This document shows positions 1-8,212 of a DNA stretch of 20,913 nucleotides, piece after piece. Under the pieces are notes generated by a model that was given only the letters and a program-made list of their open reading frames with translations, searched no databases and had not been told where the DNA came from. Every line of letters begins with the position of its first letter. Position 1 is the stretch's first letter. Source of the DNA: Priapulus caudatus (Eukaryota > Priapulida > Priapulimorpha > Priapulimorphida > Priapulidae); NCBI RefSeq assembly GCF_000485595.1, contig NW_014577628.1, forward strand, positions 12,835-33,747, in the 5' to 3' direction. The position numbers and the translations under genes are program-made.

Positions 1-39
1 ATAATAGAGATAGCCAAGTTTAGACCGATGTTGCCGACC

Positions 40-43
<4 letters not shown>

Positions 44-70
<27 letters not shown>
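44..70. repeat. (AT)n microsatellite
   Basis: An uninterrupted AT dinucleotide run of about 13 units, sitting between otherwise ordinary mixed sequence. It is a plain microsatellite with no sign of function. Confidence 0.97.
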
Positions 71-315
71 CGACCAACACGAGTATTACACGCTTCGCTG
101 TCACAGCTCTCCGTTATTGCTGTGCGTGCGATTCCCGATATTTCTCCAAGGACTCTATCGCGCCGGTCAGAACATTAGGCTTTCGAGCAAAGCGCGGATA
201 AACACGACTTCAACACTTTGACACGTCCCCGGGCCCTACTCCCGTTAAGAGCAGGCTGCAATATCTCTGCTTCAGCCAAAGCTGATTAAATAAGAGAGTG
301 TCTGTCCACGTGCCG
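71..315. other. Unique spacer, no gene seen
   Basis: Mixed-composition sequence with frequent CpG and no open frame of note. I see no repeat structure, RNA gene or splice-linked coding potential in it. Confidence 0.6.
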
Positions 316-619
316 CTTTCTCTCTCCTCTTCTCTAGCTCATCCCTAATTTTTTCTCTTTTTTTCTCTTTCATGCGCGCGCGCTCTCTCTTTCTTTCTCT
401 TTCTTCCTCTCTCTCTCTCACTTTTCCTGTCGCGCGCACTTTTTCTCTTTCTCTGCCGCGTACGCGCCCTGTCTCTTTCTCCTCCTCTCTATGTCTCTTC
501 CACTCATCCCCCCTCTCTCTCTCTTTCTCTCTCTCGCTGAGAAATCTCTTTCAATATAACTCTTCAATCTTTCATCATCTCTCGTATCTCTCATCTCTTC
601 ATTCTCAAAATCCCTTTCA
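316..619 (+). repeat. CT-rich polypyrimidine tract
   Basis: Imperfect CT/CTTT microsatellite, densest to about 540 and more degenerate to 619, with a short CG-alternating insert near 374-381. It is (GA)n on the opposite strand. The 85-codon open frame across it (372-629) is almost all S, L and F, as expected from reading CT repeats, so I do not call it coding. Long GA tracts in insects can bind GAGA-factor-like proteins, but nothing here proves that. Confidence 0.93.
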
Positions 620-1031
620 ATGTATATAAAACTTGTTTAAACTGGTAAAATAATTTCACGCGAATGTGAAAGTTATACAGCCGCAGAATGGCCTAACTAG
701 ACCCTGGTCGAACGTCAGTAAATTCTACGTGCACACACGCGCCGTATGCAAATAAATGATTAATAACATAATGTTTACATTTCGTAAGGTTAACAATGAA
801 TTTGTATACGTTATTGTTATTTCTTTGTCTGCGATCGGTTTGTGCAAAAGCTCATGCATGCTAACGACCCCCTAGCTGTCGAATATCTAAGCCATTAACA
901 CAGAAATATACGTAATATTAATCATATTAAATACTGCGCGCTAGGCTACCCGCTAACACGAACAGGAAAACACGCTTGAAATGTCACTGGAGAAATTCAA
1001 CTAATGTCGCACATCCATCTGCTAACAACTG
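620..1031. other. Unique AT-leaning spacer, no gene seen
   Basis: Mixed, moderately AT-rich sequence without a significant open frame. A TATATAAAA string at about 622-630 resembles a TATA box directly downstream of the CT tract. There is no initiator, transcript or downstream coding region to make it a promoter call. Confidence 0.5.
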
Positions 1032-1065
1032 GCGTAGGCAACCAATCTTAATTGGTGACCTACGC
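1032..1065. repeat. Inverted repeat (foldback) at left edge of minisatellite
   Basis: Left arm GCGTAGG-CA-ACCAAT (1032-1046), 4-nt loop CTTA, right arm ATTGGT-GA-CCTACGC (1051-1065). Each arm is 15 nt, and only the two central positions fail to pair. The outer right arm CCTACGC overlaps the first bases of the tandem array, so the array starts inside a hairpin. Confidence 0.85.
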
Positions 1066-1742
1066 TGGCAGATCTAGACTGTCTGCCTGTATGAGATTCC
1101 CCGTGTCATCTACGCTGGCAGATCTAGACTGCTTGCCTGTATGAGATTCTCCGTGATCTACGCTGGCAGATCTAGACTGCCTGCAGTATGAGATTCCCCG
1201 TGTCATCTACGCTGGCAGATCTAGACTGGTGCCTGCCTGTATTGAGATTCCCGTGTCATCTACGCTGCAGAATCTAGCTGCCTGCGGCTGGTATGAGATT
1301 CCCCGTGTCATCTAGCGGTGGCAGATCTAGACTGCTTTGGCCGTGTATGAGGATTCCCCGTGACGTACGCTGGCAGATCTAGACTGACATGCCTGTATGA
1401 GATTCCGCCAGTGACGTACCTGGGCAGATCTATGACTGCTTGCCATGTATGAGAGATATTCCCCGTGGGTAGCATCTACGCTGGCAGATTCTAGACTGCT
1501 TGCCTGTATGAGATTTCCCCGTGTCATGCTACGCTGGCAGGATCTAGGACTGGCTTGTCCTGTATCGAGATTCCCGTGACGTACGCTGCAGATCCTAGAC
1601 TGCCTGCCTGTATGAGATTACCGCCGCTTGAGCGTAACGCTGCGCAGATCTTAAGCTGGCTTGGCCTGTATTGTAAGATTCCGCCGGTGTCATCTGTACG
1701 CTGGCAGATCTAGACTGCCTTGCCTGTATGAAATTCCCCGTG
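1061..1742. repeat. ~50-bp minisatellite, about 13 copies
   Basis: Tandem copies begin with TACGCTGGCAGATCTAGACT, followed by a CTGCCTG block and TATGAGATTCCCCGTG. Unit starts are visible near 1061, 1111, 1159, 1208, 1261, 1313, 1366, 1417, 1477, 1530, 1582, 1635 and 1697, giving spacings of about 48-62 bp. Units end either in TGTCATC or in TGACG, so at least two unit variants exist. Copies from about 1261 onward carry scattered one- or two-base insertions and deletions. Each unit contains GGCAG and CTGCC 7 nt apart, a small potential stem. Short open frames on both strands (for example 1327-1527 minus) repeat the same residues and are not genes. Confidence 0.97.
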
Positions 1743-1919
1743 CCTCGCGCCGTAGCTCGCGCGTCAACTTGCACCGTGATTGCTGGACTGATGAAGAATT
1801 CGATAACAGATTGAATCCTAGGGATGATGATTCTGTGATGTGATTACGACGTGATGGCTCGGCCTTGGCACGAAGCGCGCGCGCCTACCGGGGGAGGTGT
1901 GGATAGGCGTGGAAAGGAT
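1743..1919. other. Unique spacer, no gene seen
   Basis: Non-repetitive CpG-rich sequence between the minisatellite and the CACG-rich tract. The short plus-strand frame ending near 1843 starts inside the minisatellite and has no recognisable features. Confidence 0.5.
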
Positions 1920-2325
1920 CAGACACACATGTACCACGCACGAGTAGACGCACGCACGTGGCATGCACGACGCAGGCGAGGGCATCGGCGCGCGCACACA
2001 CACGCGGGTTAGCACGCGCGCGGCGCGCAACACAAGCGCAAGCAAACACAAGCATAATGCGCGCCGCGGCATCACACGCACACACCACGCACGTACGACC
2101 GCACCACAGCACACACGCGCACAACATTTTCGTAGTATTTATACACACGATTCACCTGCGCAGACTGACAGAGGTCGTTGCGTATAGTTTCTTCATCTGT
2201 TCGACTGCGTGTATGGGGCGCTACGCTAGAGCGCACCAAGGCACCTCAACAGCACGCACGCACGCACGCACCAACACGCAGCGTTTACACAGTGCACACG
2301 CACGCAACGCACGCGGCAGCGGTGA
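1920..2325. repeat. Degenerate CACG/CGCA-rich tract
   Basis: Imperfect CACGCA and CACACG repeats from about 1920 to 2125 and again from about 2250 to 2325, separated by about 120 bp of more mixed sequence. The overlapping frames on both strands are rich in T, H, A and R on plus and C, V and R on minus, which is the signature of reading CACG repeats. It is the reverse complement type of the GTGC tract that starts at 2640. Confidence 0.88.
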
Positions 2326-2544
2326 AGGGCTTGACGGGCAACACTACCGGCAAGAATTGATTGCTATTGATTTCGAGCAATGCAGGACCCGCTCTAACAG
2401 CACAGCAGGTCTGGTGGCACGTTCCCGTCAGCTAAGGCTGCATGCCGAACATGAAAGCTATATCGTACGTCAATAAATACGCTCAGAGAGTCATACAGCC
2501 GACTCACGGGCTACGGCAGTGGCAGGATGCACGGTTGTGACTGC

Positions 2545-2574
2545 TTCTTCCTTTTTGGCGAGAAAAAGGAGGAG
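2545..2574. repeat. Hairpin, 8-bp perfect core stem
   Basis: TCCTTTTT (2549-2556) pairs with AAAAAGGA (2563-2570) across the 6-nt loop GGCGAG. The stem extends outward by four more positions if G-T wobbles are allowed. A T-rich/A-rich hairpin could act in RNA folding, but no transcript is established. Confidence 0.7.
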
Positions 2575-2590
2575 CTGCAACCAAAGTAAA

Positions 2591-2626
2591 TTGCGCGGCA
2601 GTAATGATCAGAGTATTGCCGCGCAA
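2591..2626. repeat. GC-rich perfect 10-bp inverted repeat
   Basis: TTGCGCGGCA (2591-2600) and TGCCGCGCAA (2617-2626) are exact inverted copies around a 16-nt spacer. Three further inner positions can pair, one as a wobble. The spacer contains the palindrome TGATCA. It lies just before the GTGC array and within 20 bp of the preceding hairpin. Confidence 0.8.
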
Positions 2627-2639
2627 GCACGGCGTTTTC

Positions 2640-3515
2640 CTGGCGTGCGTGCGTGCAGTGCGTGCGGTACGTGCGTGCTTGCGCACGCGTGCGTGCGGTG
2701 CGTGCGTAGCGTACGTGCGTGGCTTGCGACGCGTGCGTACATGCGTGCGTGGGCCGTGCGGGCGGTGCGTGCGTATATGTTTATCGACGCGTGCGCGACG
2801 CGGGCATGGGTGCTTGGGCGACCTTTTTGCGTACATGCGCGCGTGCCGTGCGTGCTTGCGACCGTGCGTACATGCGGCGCGTGCGTGCGTGCTTGGGCAA
2901 CCCGTGCGTACACTGGCGCGCGTGCGTGGGCGTGCTTGGGCACCCGTGCGCGCGCGCGTGTGTGAGCTTGCGACCGTGCTGTACATGCGTGGCGTGCGTG
3001 CGTGCTTTGGCAAGCCGTGTGCGCGCGTGTGTGCTTGGGCGACCGTGCGTACATGCGTGCGCGCCGCGTGCTTGGGCGACCGTGTGTACGATGCTTGCGT
3101 GCGGCTTGGCGACCGTGGCGTACAATGCGCTGCGGCGGCGTAGCTGGCGAACCGTGTGTACATGCTTTGCGTGCGTGCTTGGCGACCGTGCGTAGCATGC
3201 GAGGCGTGCGTGCGTGCTTGCCAACGCGTGCGCGCCGCGCGTGTGTGCCTTGGCGAACCGCTGCGTCCATGCGTGCGTGCGTGCTTTGTCGACCGTGTCG
3301 ATACATGCGTGCGGGCGTAACATGCGTAGCATGATCTTGACGACCTGCGGGCATGGCGTGCGTTCGTACGGTGCAGGCGCGTGCATCACGTTGGCAGTAC
3401 TTGCCGACCACTGTCGTGCGTGGCGTGCGGTGCGATGCGTGCGTGTGTGCTTTGCTCTGACGACGCGTTGCGTGCGTGCGTGGTGCGTGCGTGCGTGCGC
3501 GTGGTGGCACGAATC
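2640..3515. repeat. Degenerate GTGC array with ~36-bp higher-order unit
   Basis: Nearly 0.9 kb built from GTGCGTGC and close variants. Inside it a longer unit recurs, with core CTTGGGCGACCGTGCGTACA. Core starts are visible near 2813, 2855, 2892, 2935, 2967, 3005, 3034, 3071, 3104, 3144, 3178, 3217, 3249 and 3283, about 29-43 bp apart. Most of the block alternates purine and pyrimidine. Open frames up to 300 codons on both strands (for example 2608-3510 minus) are C/V/R/A or H/A/R/T low complexity. They are a side effect of the repeat lacking stop triplets. Confidence 0.95.
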
Positions 3516-3641
3516 GTGCAAGCGGCAGAGAGTGTCACAAGAAATTTAGCGAATGGACGGATCATGTCGGGCTTGGCGCGCCGTCTGACATTTGACGCGG
3601 GAAATGCTATAGGTAATAGTTGTAGCGGCGGAGGGGGTGGG
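3516..3641. other. Unique spacer
   Basis: Short mixed sequence between the GTGC array and the GA tract, with an 8-bp GGCGCGCC palindrome near 3575. No gene or RNA signal is seen. Confidence 0.5.
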
Positions 3642-3692
3642 TGAGAGAGAGAGAGCGCGAAGAAGAGAAAGAGTAGAGTAGAGAAAGAGAGA

Positions 3693-3728
<36 letters not shown>

Positions 3729-3931
3729 GAGAGAAAGAAAGAGAGTGTGTGTCGAGAGAGAGAGAAAAAAAATAAGACGAGTGTTGTGGTCTGTGTGGAA
3801 AAAGATAAGAGACTAGAGAGAGGAAAGAGAGAGAAAGAGAGAGAGAGAGAGAAAAGAGGGAGAGAGAAGAGAAAAGAGAGAGAAACGAGAGAGAGCGAGT
3901 CNGAGAGAGAGAGAGAGAGAGAGAAAGAGAC
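3642..3931 (+). repeat. GA-rich polypurine tract
   Basis: Imperfect (GA)n with GAAA and GTGT interruptions. It contains the only ambiguous base of the window (N at 3902), so its length and phase are uncertain. Together with the CT tract at 4440-4830 it forms a long imperfect inverted pair around the AGC array. Frames across it encode only E/R/K or S/L repeats. Confidence 0.95.
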
Positions 3932-3997
3932 GATCACTCAAAGGCAGAGACGACACGATGTAATTGCTATTCGCTCCTGATTGCTCGCTCTAATTGC

Positions 3998-4118
3998 CAG
4001 CAGGGAGCAGTAGCCGCAGCAGCAACAGCAACAGTAGTAGTAGCAGTGGCAGCAGCAGCAGCAGCACAACCACCACCAACAGCAACAGTAGTAGTAGCAT
4101 CAGTAGCAGCACCAATAT

Positions 4119-4151
<33 letters not shown>

Positions 4152-4353
4152 AAGCAGCAACAACAGCAACAGCAGCAGCAGTAGCAGTAGTAGTAGCAGC
4201 AGCAGCAGCAGTAGCATCAGCGGTGGCAGCAGCAGCAGCAGCAGCAGCGGCCGCAAGGGCAGCAGCACCAGGAGGATGAGGAGGATGAGGATGAGGAGGA
4301 GGGAAAATAAGAGGAGGAGGAGCAGCAGCATTATCAGGAATCGCAGCAGCAGT
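3998..4353 (+). repeat. AGC/AGT/AAC triplet array
   Basis: About 350 bp of CAG-class triplets (AGC, AGT, AAC, some ATC). A GAG/GAT subsection lies near 4270-4320, and the array ends in AGC again. Plus-strand frames read poly-S, poly-A/V or mixed S/N; the minus strand reads poly-L. A poly-serine/poly-glutamine exon is conceivable, but there is no flanking conserved domain, splice evidence or single preferred frame, so this is annotated as a microsatellite. A GCGGCCGC palindrome lies at 4247-4254. Confidence 0.93.
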
Positions 4354-4439
4354 CTACATTATCCACCTCACTAGCGGCCGTTTATTAGTGGCAACACGAT
4401 TACAGGAAGTCATTACTATCTCTCAACGTGCTGCAACAG

Positions 4440-4830
4440 TCCACAACAACATACCGCCCCCCATCTCTCACGCTTTCTCTGCCTCTCTCTCTCCCCCCCT
4501 CTCTCTCTCTCTCTCTCCGTCTCTACTCCTCTCTCATTCTTGCCTCTCCCCTTCCTTCTCTCTCTCACGCCGCTCTCTCTTCCTTCTCCCTCTTTCACGC
4601 TCTCCCCTCTTCCTCCCTTTTTCTCACGCGCTCTCACCCTCTCTCTCACGCTCTCTCTATCTTTGCTCTTCTATTCGATCTCACTGCGTCCCTCTCTCTC
4701 GCCCTCTCTTTCGCTCTCTCGCCCTCTCGTCTCTCTCTCTACTCTCTTCTCTCTCTACTTTCTTCTCTCTCTCGCTTACGCTAGCTTTTCCCCCACGCTC
4801 TGTCTTCTCTCTCACACACTGGCTTTCTCT
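4440..4830 (+). repeat. CT-rich polypyrimidine tract
   Basis: Imperfect (CT)n and CTC/CTTC repeats. Frames read S/L/P on plus and R/E on minus. It is the inverted-orientation partner of the GA tract at 3642-3931, with the AGC array between them. Confidence 0.94.
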
Positions 4831-4848
4831 GCCAGCCGCCACCCCTTC

Positions 4849-4955
4849 GCACACACCACACCCACACACACCACCACACCACCACCAGTCACCACACCAC
4901 CACACACCACCACCACACTCGAACACCACACACCACCACTACACCACCACCCTCA
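4849..4955 (+). repeat. CCA/CACAC tract
   Basis: Alternating CACACC and CCACCA units with few interruptions. Reading frames give poly-H/T/P, as expected for the repeat. It directly follows the CT tract. Confidence 0.93.
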
Positions 4956-5387
4956 CGCCGGCCCTCCGCCCGGCGCCCCCCGCCTCTCCGCGCGCTCAGC
5001 ACGCACGCCTGGTTTGTTTACGAGCATCGGGGCGGACGTCAACCTAGGGCATCCAGGGGCTGTCTCTCCGCAGCCTCTCCTCCGCAGCGCAGCAAGTGGT
5101 CAGCACGTGGCGCGCGTCCGGTGGTTGCCCCCGACATGTGCTGACGGAGCCGCCACGCTCGCTCGCTTGCCTCGCTTGAAGCCCATACAGACACCGCGGG
5201 GCGAGTGTATGTATATACAGTAGTAGTACGCAGCGCGGAAGGAGAGAGAGAGCGCGGGAGAGGTGAGCGCTAATGAAAGCAGGCTGACGCGGGAGCGAAG
5301 CCTCAATGCTATCCTCGTCGACGATACACGGCGATGCGGCGGCAGAACTGCAGGCGGTTTGCTGCCGACTGGTTGGGCAAGCGCCGT
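4956..5387. other. GC-rich unique spacer, no gene seen
   Basis: CpG-rich, non-repetitive sequence. The 105-codon minus frame (5100-5417) and the tail of a plus frame ending near 5223 pass through it. Neither has a recognisable domain or signal peptide, and the plus frame begins inside the CT tract. A small GA cluster lies near 5240-5262. Confidence 0.5.
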
Positions 5388-5516
5388 TATAAGGAGAGGG
5401 GAGGGAAGGCGGTGCATGTATCGTAGTAGAGGTTACGGCAGCGGCAGGCGAAACTTGCCGTCATAGGAGAAGTGTGAGGGGAGGCGGTGCATGTATCGTA
5501 GTAGAGGCTACGGCAG
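5388..5516. repeat. Partial tandem duplication, 75-bp spacing
   Basis: A ~34-bp block with core GTGCATGTATCGTAGTAGAG occurs at 5408-5441 and again at 5483-5516 with one substitution (GGTTACGG versus GGCTACGG). The GA-rich stretch just upstream of each copy is also similar. The sequence between them (5442-5470) is not repeated after the second copy, so the duplication is partial. Confidence 0.85.
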
Positions 5517-5841
5517 TCTCTTATTACGAGCTTCTCTCCGTTGTTTAAGAAGGGGACAAAGATTCCACTGCTCGCATGTTGCGTAGATTCGCTCAAAACT
5601 CACGTACGTAACAAATTGTTTCTAAATCGAGAGAAGCGTGCGCATAGGCGCGCGCCGCATCTGGCGGTCGTGGCGTCGCTGTTTGAGTAACGTCTATTCT
5701 AGAGGATCACAGGGGCACCGGCCGCGCTGTCGGCACCGATCTGTAAGTGATCGACTGTCGTTATAATATGATCGCGGCCCTCGTCTGAAGGAGGCCGGCT
5801 TCGATAACGACCGAGTCGTTAGGTTCATGGTCCTGCCACCC
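5517..5841. other. Unique spacer, no gene seen
   Basis: Mixed, CpG-containing sequence between the duplication and the next CT tract. No significant frame, RNA gene or repeat is visible. Confidence 0.5.
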
Positions 5842-6272
5842 CCGCCTCTCTTTCTCTCTCTCGTCTTCTCTCTCTCTCTCTCTCTCTCTGCCTCCGCTCT
5901 CCGGCTCTCTTGCTCTTTCTTTCTCTTCTCTCCGCTCTCGTCTCTGCTCTCTTTCTTTCTCTTCTCGCGCTCTCTACTCTCTCGCGCTCTCTCTCGTCTC
6001 TCTCGCGGCTCTCTGTTCTCTCTCTATCCGTCTCTTCGCTCTCTTGCCTATCTCTCTCTCTTCGCTCTCTATCGCGCTCTCTCTCTCTCTCTCGCGGCTC
6101 TCTCTTCTCTCTCTCCTCTCCTGCTCTCGCTCTCTCTCTCTTCGCCTCAACCAACACGCTGCTCTGCTCTCCTCGCTCTCTTTTCCTCTCTCTCGCATCT
6201 TTTTCTCTTCTCCGTCTTACGCTTTCTCTCTCTCTCTCGCTCTCCTCTTCTCTCGTCTCTCTCTTCTGCTCC

Positions 6273-6309
<37 letters not shown>

Positions 6310-6570
6310 CCTCGTCGTCTCTTTCACTAAACACGTCTCTCCGCTCTCTGCCCGCCTTATCCTCTCTCGCTTTCCTTTGTCGCCACGCGTCTCTCTCGCC
6401 CATTCTCTCTCTCAACCACCCGCTCTTTCGCGCGCGCGCGCTCTCTCCATCTCCTTCTCTCTCTCTCTCTAAACTCTCTATTGCTTTCTTAGTCTATTTC
6501 TCTTCTCTCTCTTGGTCCTTCTCTCGCTCTGACTCTCCCTTCCTCTTTTTCTCATTCTGTCTTTCTCCCT
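5842..6570 (+). repeat. Long CT-rich polypyrimidine tract (~730 bp)
   Basis: The longest pyrimidine tract here: (CT)n with CTCG, CTTT and GCTC variants throughout. The plus frames (up to 220 codons, S/L/F) and the 196-codon minus frame (R/E) are translations of the repeat in several frames at once. CG and GC steps interrupt the tract regularly, unlike a pure CT microsatellite. Confidence 0.95.
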
Positions 6571-7015
6571 AGCTTGCTTGCGCGCGTTACGCGTCAAGCT
6601 GTATGCTGTTTGTGAAGCAAAAAGAGCAATGTGACTATATTTGTTTTGCATAGCTCTGATAATACATAGCAGATGAATGGTCGACACACCATAATCCACA
6701 TATAGGTTGATATTACGAGAATATAGACAACGACTCGATATTACGGCTATCAGTTAAGCTTTACCCATTACATCATTCACAGAGATGTCGACTCACACGC
6801 ATGAAAGCGACATCAGAAGTCACTTCATGTCATCTACAGTTTCACTAGTGCTTTTTGTGTTGCGTGTAAGTGGGCAGAAGGCTGTCTTGCCCGTCGCTCT
6901 GTCACAATACGTGGAAAGAAGTTGTTTTAGTTGCCTTCGCATTAAACCAAAAAAATCTGGCGAGCGATTTTCTCCGATGCTTTTTCTGCTTAACAACCTG
7001 GTGCGAGTATTGCCT
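6571..7015. other. Unique spacer, weak open frame only
   Basis: Mixed sequence with a plus-strand 116-codon frame starting at 6785 and running into the triplet array at 7016. Its first ~75 residues are not low complexity, with a hydrophobic patch near residues 18-28 and two cysteines near 48 and 51. I recognise no family, start context or splice sites. It could be a chance frame. Confidence 0.4.
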
Positions 7016-7570
7016 AGCAGCAGCAGCCCAGCGAGCAGCAACAACACCAATTACAGACAACAGCAAGGCCAAGCAACACGAACAGCAACAGTAGCGGCAG
7101 CGGCAGTAGAAACAGCCAGCAGGAGAAGCAAGTAGCAGCAACAGCAGCAACAAAGCAACTCAGAACTAGCAGAATGACAGTAGGCAGCAAACAGAAACAA
7201 TAGCAGGCCACAGCAGTAGCAGCAGAAACAACACAAACAACTGACAGTAAGCAGAGCAGAAGCAACAACAACAAGCAACAACAACAACAGCCAGCAAACA
7301 ACGTCATAAAACAGCAGGCAGCCAGCGGCAACAAGAAGAAACAGCATCAATTGACAGCAGCAGAACATAGCAAGCGAGTAAAAGCAGCCAGCAGCAACAG
7401 CAGCAAGTAACACATCAGCATCAGCAGCAGCCAGTAGAAGCCAGCAGGCAGGAACCAGCAGCAGTAGAAGCAGTCAGCGAGTAACAACTCACGGCCATTC
7501 AGCAGCAGCAGTAATGAAGCAGCAGCATGGAACAGCAGCAGATCAGCAGCAGCAGCATCAGCAGCAGCAT
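7016..7570 (+). repeat. AGC/AAC triplet array, degenerate
   Basis: About 550 bp dominated by CAG, CAA, AAC and AGC triplets with frequent GTAG, GAAG and AAACA interruptions, more diverged than the array at 3998-4353. Minus-strand frames are L/C rich and plus frames break repeatedly. This argues against a conserved glutamine-rich exon. Confidence 0.92.
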
Positions 7571-7668
7571 GCGCTCTGCGTTTCGTAACAGTGTGATTTA
7601 TTGAAAGGAAGACTTCAACCGCTGCAGACTCGACTGTGGATCAGCGCATGCTGGATAGTCTCGTGAGG

Positions 7669-7865
7669 GCACACACACGCGTGCGCGCCGGCCGCCACGC
7701 TGCCGCGGCGTGGGCTGCGCACGCATCCATCGGGCACGCACGCATACGCCACGCACGCACCCACGCCACGCACGCACGCACGCACGCACGCACACACCAC
7801 ACACCCACACCACATACACACACACCGCACACACACACCAACACAGCACACACACACACAACACA
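7669..7865 (+). repeat. CACG to CA composite tract
   Basis: The left part (to about 7790) is CACGCACGCA-type. It changes to CACACA/ACACCA toward the right. Frames on both strands are H/T or C/V low complexity. The polarity, CG-containing units first and then pure CA, recurs at 20286-20406. Confidence 0.94.
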
Positions 7866-8212
7866 TACACCTAGCTATGTCACATGTGTACCTAGCCTAG
7901 CACCCGGTCACCGCACCCGGTCCCGGGCCACTCGCCACCTCGCCATCCGGCACCAAACACGGCACCGGTCACGCCAGCACGGCGGCTCGGCGAGAAGGCG
8001 CGTTGGGCGCGAATGACACCTCTCGAAGAAAAGTTGTTGATTCGTTAATTCGCCAGAAAGAGAAAACAAGTTTCAGCTGCGCATCGCGAGTGAGGACCGA
8101 GAATCCAGGACACGCTGCCCGCAGCCTGAGTACGCTATAAGCCAAGGCCGCGCGAGAGGGAAAAAAGAGAGGCCGAGAGCGATTGAGAGGAGGTTGAGAG
8201 GGAGTAAAGAGA
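7866..8212. other. GC-rich unique spacer, no gene seen
   Basis: The left 110 bp is rich in CCGG. CACCCGGTC occurs twice 13 bp apart (7901-7909 and 7914-7922), and CACCGGTCA follows near 7963. The rest is mixed and becomes GA-rich toward 8160-8212. No convincing coding frame. Confidence 0.5.

Larger units (their letters stand above)
2326..2640. other. Unique spacer with two hairpins, no gene seen
   Basis: Non-repetitive sequence separating the CACG-rich tract from the GTGC array. Its only structure is the pair of hairpins listed separately at 2545-2574 and 2591-2626. Confidence 0.5.

Noticed and set aside
44-70. Telomeric or centromeric marker repeat
   Set aside because: Only a plain AT run; no TTAGG or TTAGGG tandem arrays were seen anywhere in the window.
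622-630. TATATAAAA as a TATA box promoter
   Set aside because: A TATA-like word in AT-leaning DNA with no downstream gene or initiator is too weak to annotate.
1061-1742. CRISPR array
   Set aside because: The ~50-bp units are contiguous tandem copies with no unique spacers between repeats, and the sequence context is eukaryotic.
2608-3510. 300-codon minus-strand frame and overlapping frames on both strands
   Set aside because: All read GTGC/CACG repeats as H/A/R/T or C/V/R low complexity, and several frames are open at once.
3990-4374. Poly-serine and poly-leucine frames, possible glutamine/serine-repeat exon
   Set aside because: The AGC array is open in several frames, contains mixed triplets and has no neighbouring conserved coding sequence.
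5825-6572. R/E-rich minus frame and S/L-rich plus frames of about 200 codons
   Set aside because: They are translations of a CT/GA tract in different frames; charged repeats of this type mimic SR-like proteins but arise automatically.
6785-7135. 116-codon plus frame as a candidate gene
   Set aside because: It runs from unique sequence into a triplet repeat, has no recognisable domain and is within the length expected by chance here.
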